Source: CAZGSG01 sp964528095 (lineage in GTDB: Bacteria > Bacteroidota > Bacteroidia > Chitinophagales > Chitinophagaceae). From it: DNA of 7,206 nt. Numbering within the stretch: position 1 is the stretch's first letter; each line of letters begins with the position of its first letter. The notes beneath the pieces were generated by a model. It did no database searches. It saw only the letters and a list, made by a program, of their open reading frames with translations, and was not told where the DNA came from. The position numbers were made by a program, and so were the translations under genes. Where the stretch lies: assembly GCA_964528095.1 (NCBI GenBank), contig CAZGSG010000306.1:1-7206 (forward strand), given 5' to 3'. Shown here in pieces: positions 6,306 to 7,206 of the stretch.

Positions 6306-6395
6306 CTAAGTTGTATTTGCGTTGTTCATCCGCCTCAGCGCTTTTTCAACTAAATCCAAATTATTGGGATTGTAGCCAGCAGGATATTTCTTGAA
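6306..6395 (-). pseudogene. Possible C-terminal gene remnant
   Basis: Between an in-frame TAA (complement of 6396-6398) and TAG (complement of 6306-6308) lies a 29-codon frame reading FKKYPAGYNPNNL, then DLVEKALRRMNN and a short tail. The mix of an aromatic/Gly/Pro turn followed by an amphipathic helix looks more protein-like than typical intergenic AT-rich translation, and there is no start codon near its beginning. I could not assign a family. It may be the end of a gene broken by insertion or deletion, or chance. Confidence 0.2.
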
Positions 6396-6410
6396 TTAAA
6401 CTATATTTTT

Positions 6411-6441
6411 ATTGTTTATCAATAATTTTTTATTACTTTTG
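6411..6441 (+). promoter_or_regulatory. Bacteroidota-type promoter for the DUF2975/regulator pair
   Basis: ATTG (6411-6414) and TACTTTTG (6434-6441) are separated by 19 bases. This matches the Bacteroidota vegetative promoter (-33 TTTG, -7 TAnnTTTG, spacing about 19) with a perfect -7 element and one mismatch at -33. Transcription would begin near 6446-6450, leaving a leader of about 20 bases before the ATG at 6468, in which no strong ribosome binding site is seen. Confidence 0.7.
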
Positions 6442-6467
6442 CGACATGATTTAAACTTTTAAGAATT

Positions 6468-7004
6468 ATGTCTAAAAGAAACAACTTCGTCTTTATAGGC
6501 TTGCATATTGTTGCGTGGGTCATTTTCGTTGGCTTGTGCATAGAAGCCGGTGGCTTGATCGTCAATTTTGTATTTAGTATTTACAAACCTGAATTTGTCA
6601 AAAACCTGTATCAAAAGCTGGACTTAATTGAAATGTATAATCGGAGCAAATGGGCTTTCTTCGGAATGTATGGTTTTATCCTGGTCGTCGCGCTTTTGAA
6701 AGCATACTTATTTTATATCGTCGCTATGCTTATGCACAAAATAGATTTATCAAAACCATTCAACAGCTTCGTTTCAGAAAAAATAACAAAAATATCTTAC
6801 TGCACTTTTTCCATAGGTATATTAAGTTATATAGCCCGGCAAACAGCCAAAAATTTACAACACCATGGTTATGCCATTGACAACCTAAACCAGTTTTGGG
6901 CAGACAGTCAGGCATTTATCTTGATGGCGGCTGTCATCTATGTTATTGCGACTATTTTTAAAAAGGGAGTTGAAATCCAAAACGAAAACGATTTAACTGT
7001 TTAG
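6468..7004 (+). CDS. DUF2975 family four-helix membrane protein
   Basis: The 178-residue product has four hydrophobic segments, at about 11-37, 62-88, 108-124 and 146-165, a short cytoplasmic-type N-terminus (MSKRNN) and a polar C-terminal tail. The sequence between helices 2 and 3, DLSKPFNSFVSEKITKISY, and the ending FKKGVEIQNENDLTV are the conserved signature I recognise for DUF2975. In this family the gene is almost always next to a small Cro/C1-type regulator, as it is here, with only two bases between the stop and the next start; Bacillus subtilis YoaS/YozG is the pairing I know. The membrane protein is thought to act with the regulator, perhaps as a sensor or antagonist, but its molecular function is not established. 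A strong promoter lies just upstream. It is full length, with no sign of disruption. Confidence 0.9.
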   Translation: MSKRNNFVFIGLHIVAWVIFVGLCIEAGGLIVNFVFSIYKPEFVKNLYQKLDLIEMYNRSKWAFFGMYGFILVVALLKAYLFYIVAMLMHKIDLSKPFNSFVSEKITKISYCTFSIGILSYIARQTAKNLQHHGYAIDNLNQFWADSQAFILMAAVIYVIATIFKKGVEIQNENDLTV

Positions 7005-7006
7005 CT

Positions 7007-7206
7007 ATGCCAATCATTGTAAACTTGGATGTGATGATGGCAAAACGTAAAATTTCTCTGAATGAGCTTTCTGAAAGAGTTGATTTGACATTATCTAATC
7101 TTTCTATCTTAAAGACAGGGAAGGCAAGGGCTATCCGCTTTAGCACCTTAGATGCAATTTGCAAAGCCTTAGACTGCCAGCCCGGTGATATTTTGGAATA
7201 CGTAAG
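7007..7206 (+). CDS. Cro/C1-type helix-turn-helix regulator, cut by window edge
   Basis: The ATG at 7007 follows the previous stop by two bases, implying co-translation with the DUF2975 gene. Sixty-six codons are visible, which is close to the usual length of about 65-80 residues for this family, so only a few residues are probably missing. The product starts MPIIVNLDVMMAKRK and continues SLNELSERVDLTLSNLSILK, the two helices of the DNA-binding unit, then KTGKARAIRFSTLDAICKAL and CQPGDILEYV. The last part is the typical end of the small YozG-like regulators paired with DUF2975 proteins. It is expected to bind DNA as a cytoplasmic repressor or activator, probably of its own operon; the hairpin at 6275-6293 and the sequence around the promoter are places to look for an operator. 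No separate promoter is seen. Confidence 0.92.
   Translation, partial: MPIIVNLDVMMAKRKISLNELSERVDLTLSNLSILKTGKARAIRFSTLDAICKALDCQPGDILEYV

Larger units (their letters stand above)
6162..6467. other. 306-base intergenic region
   Basis: The left end continues the palindromic sequence after the RibD-like stop. In the middle, TTATCA (6275-6280) and TGATAA (6288-6293) form a short AT-rich hairpin not followed by a T run. On the minus strand a 29-codon open stretch (6306-6395) may be a gene remnant. The right end carries the promoter of the following gene. No intact gene or RNA is supported. Confidence 0.6.

Overview
The window looks like chromosomal DNA from a Bacteroidota bacterium, most likely Chitinophagaceae or a relative. 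The evidence is AT-rich intergenic DNA, short N-terminal signal peptides ending in A-Q or S-Q, no convincing Shine-Dalgarno sequences before most starts, one near-perfect Bacteroidota promoter (ATTG-N19-TACTTTTG), and a C-terminal unit (DUF2975 protein plus Cro/C1-type regulator) closely resembling those of that phylum. No rRNA, tRNA, CRISPR array or insertion sequence was seen.

Positions 1-2556 (minus strand) encode three secreted proteins: an uncharacterised 306-residue protein with a Thr/Pro/Ser-rich linker, a protein with two CARDB-like beta-sandwich domains, and, 9 bases after it, the first 115 codons of a small exported protein that runs off the left edge. Positions 3031-5231 (plus strand) hold a probable two-gene operon: a 328-residue exported protein with four cysteines and a 396-residue exported protein. 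The N-terminal half of the latter is a divergent paralog of the truncated protein at the left edge. The two groups diverge from a 474-base gap that holds a candidate 34-codon membrane peptide gene, a weak terminator-like hairpin and a possible decayed signal-peptide reading frame ending exactly at the next start. All five sizeable products here are predicted to leave the cytoplasm, and none shows a catalytic motif I recognise, so this looks like an envelope or secreted accessory block of unknown role.

Positions 5232-6467 hold a single RibD C-terminal/dihydrofolate-reductase-like gene between two long non-coding stretches. A perfect 10-base inverted repeat lies upstream of it, and the short words GTTAGC and GCTAAC bracket it. 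This suggests, without proving, a small inserted cassette. A 29-codon minus-strand open stretch downstream may be a gene remnant.

Positions 6411-7206 hold a promoter, a four-helix DUF2975 membrane protein and a Cro/C1-type helix-turn-helix regulator cut by the right edge with nearly the usual family length visible. I found no strong candidate for a wholly new defence or metabolic system. The most notable items are the paralogous exported proteins in two divergent secreted-protein groups and the cassette-like surroundings of the RibD-type gene.
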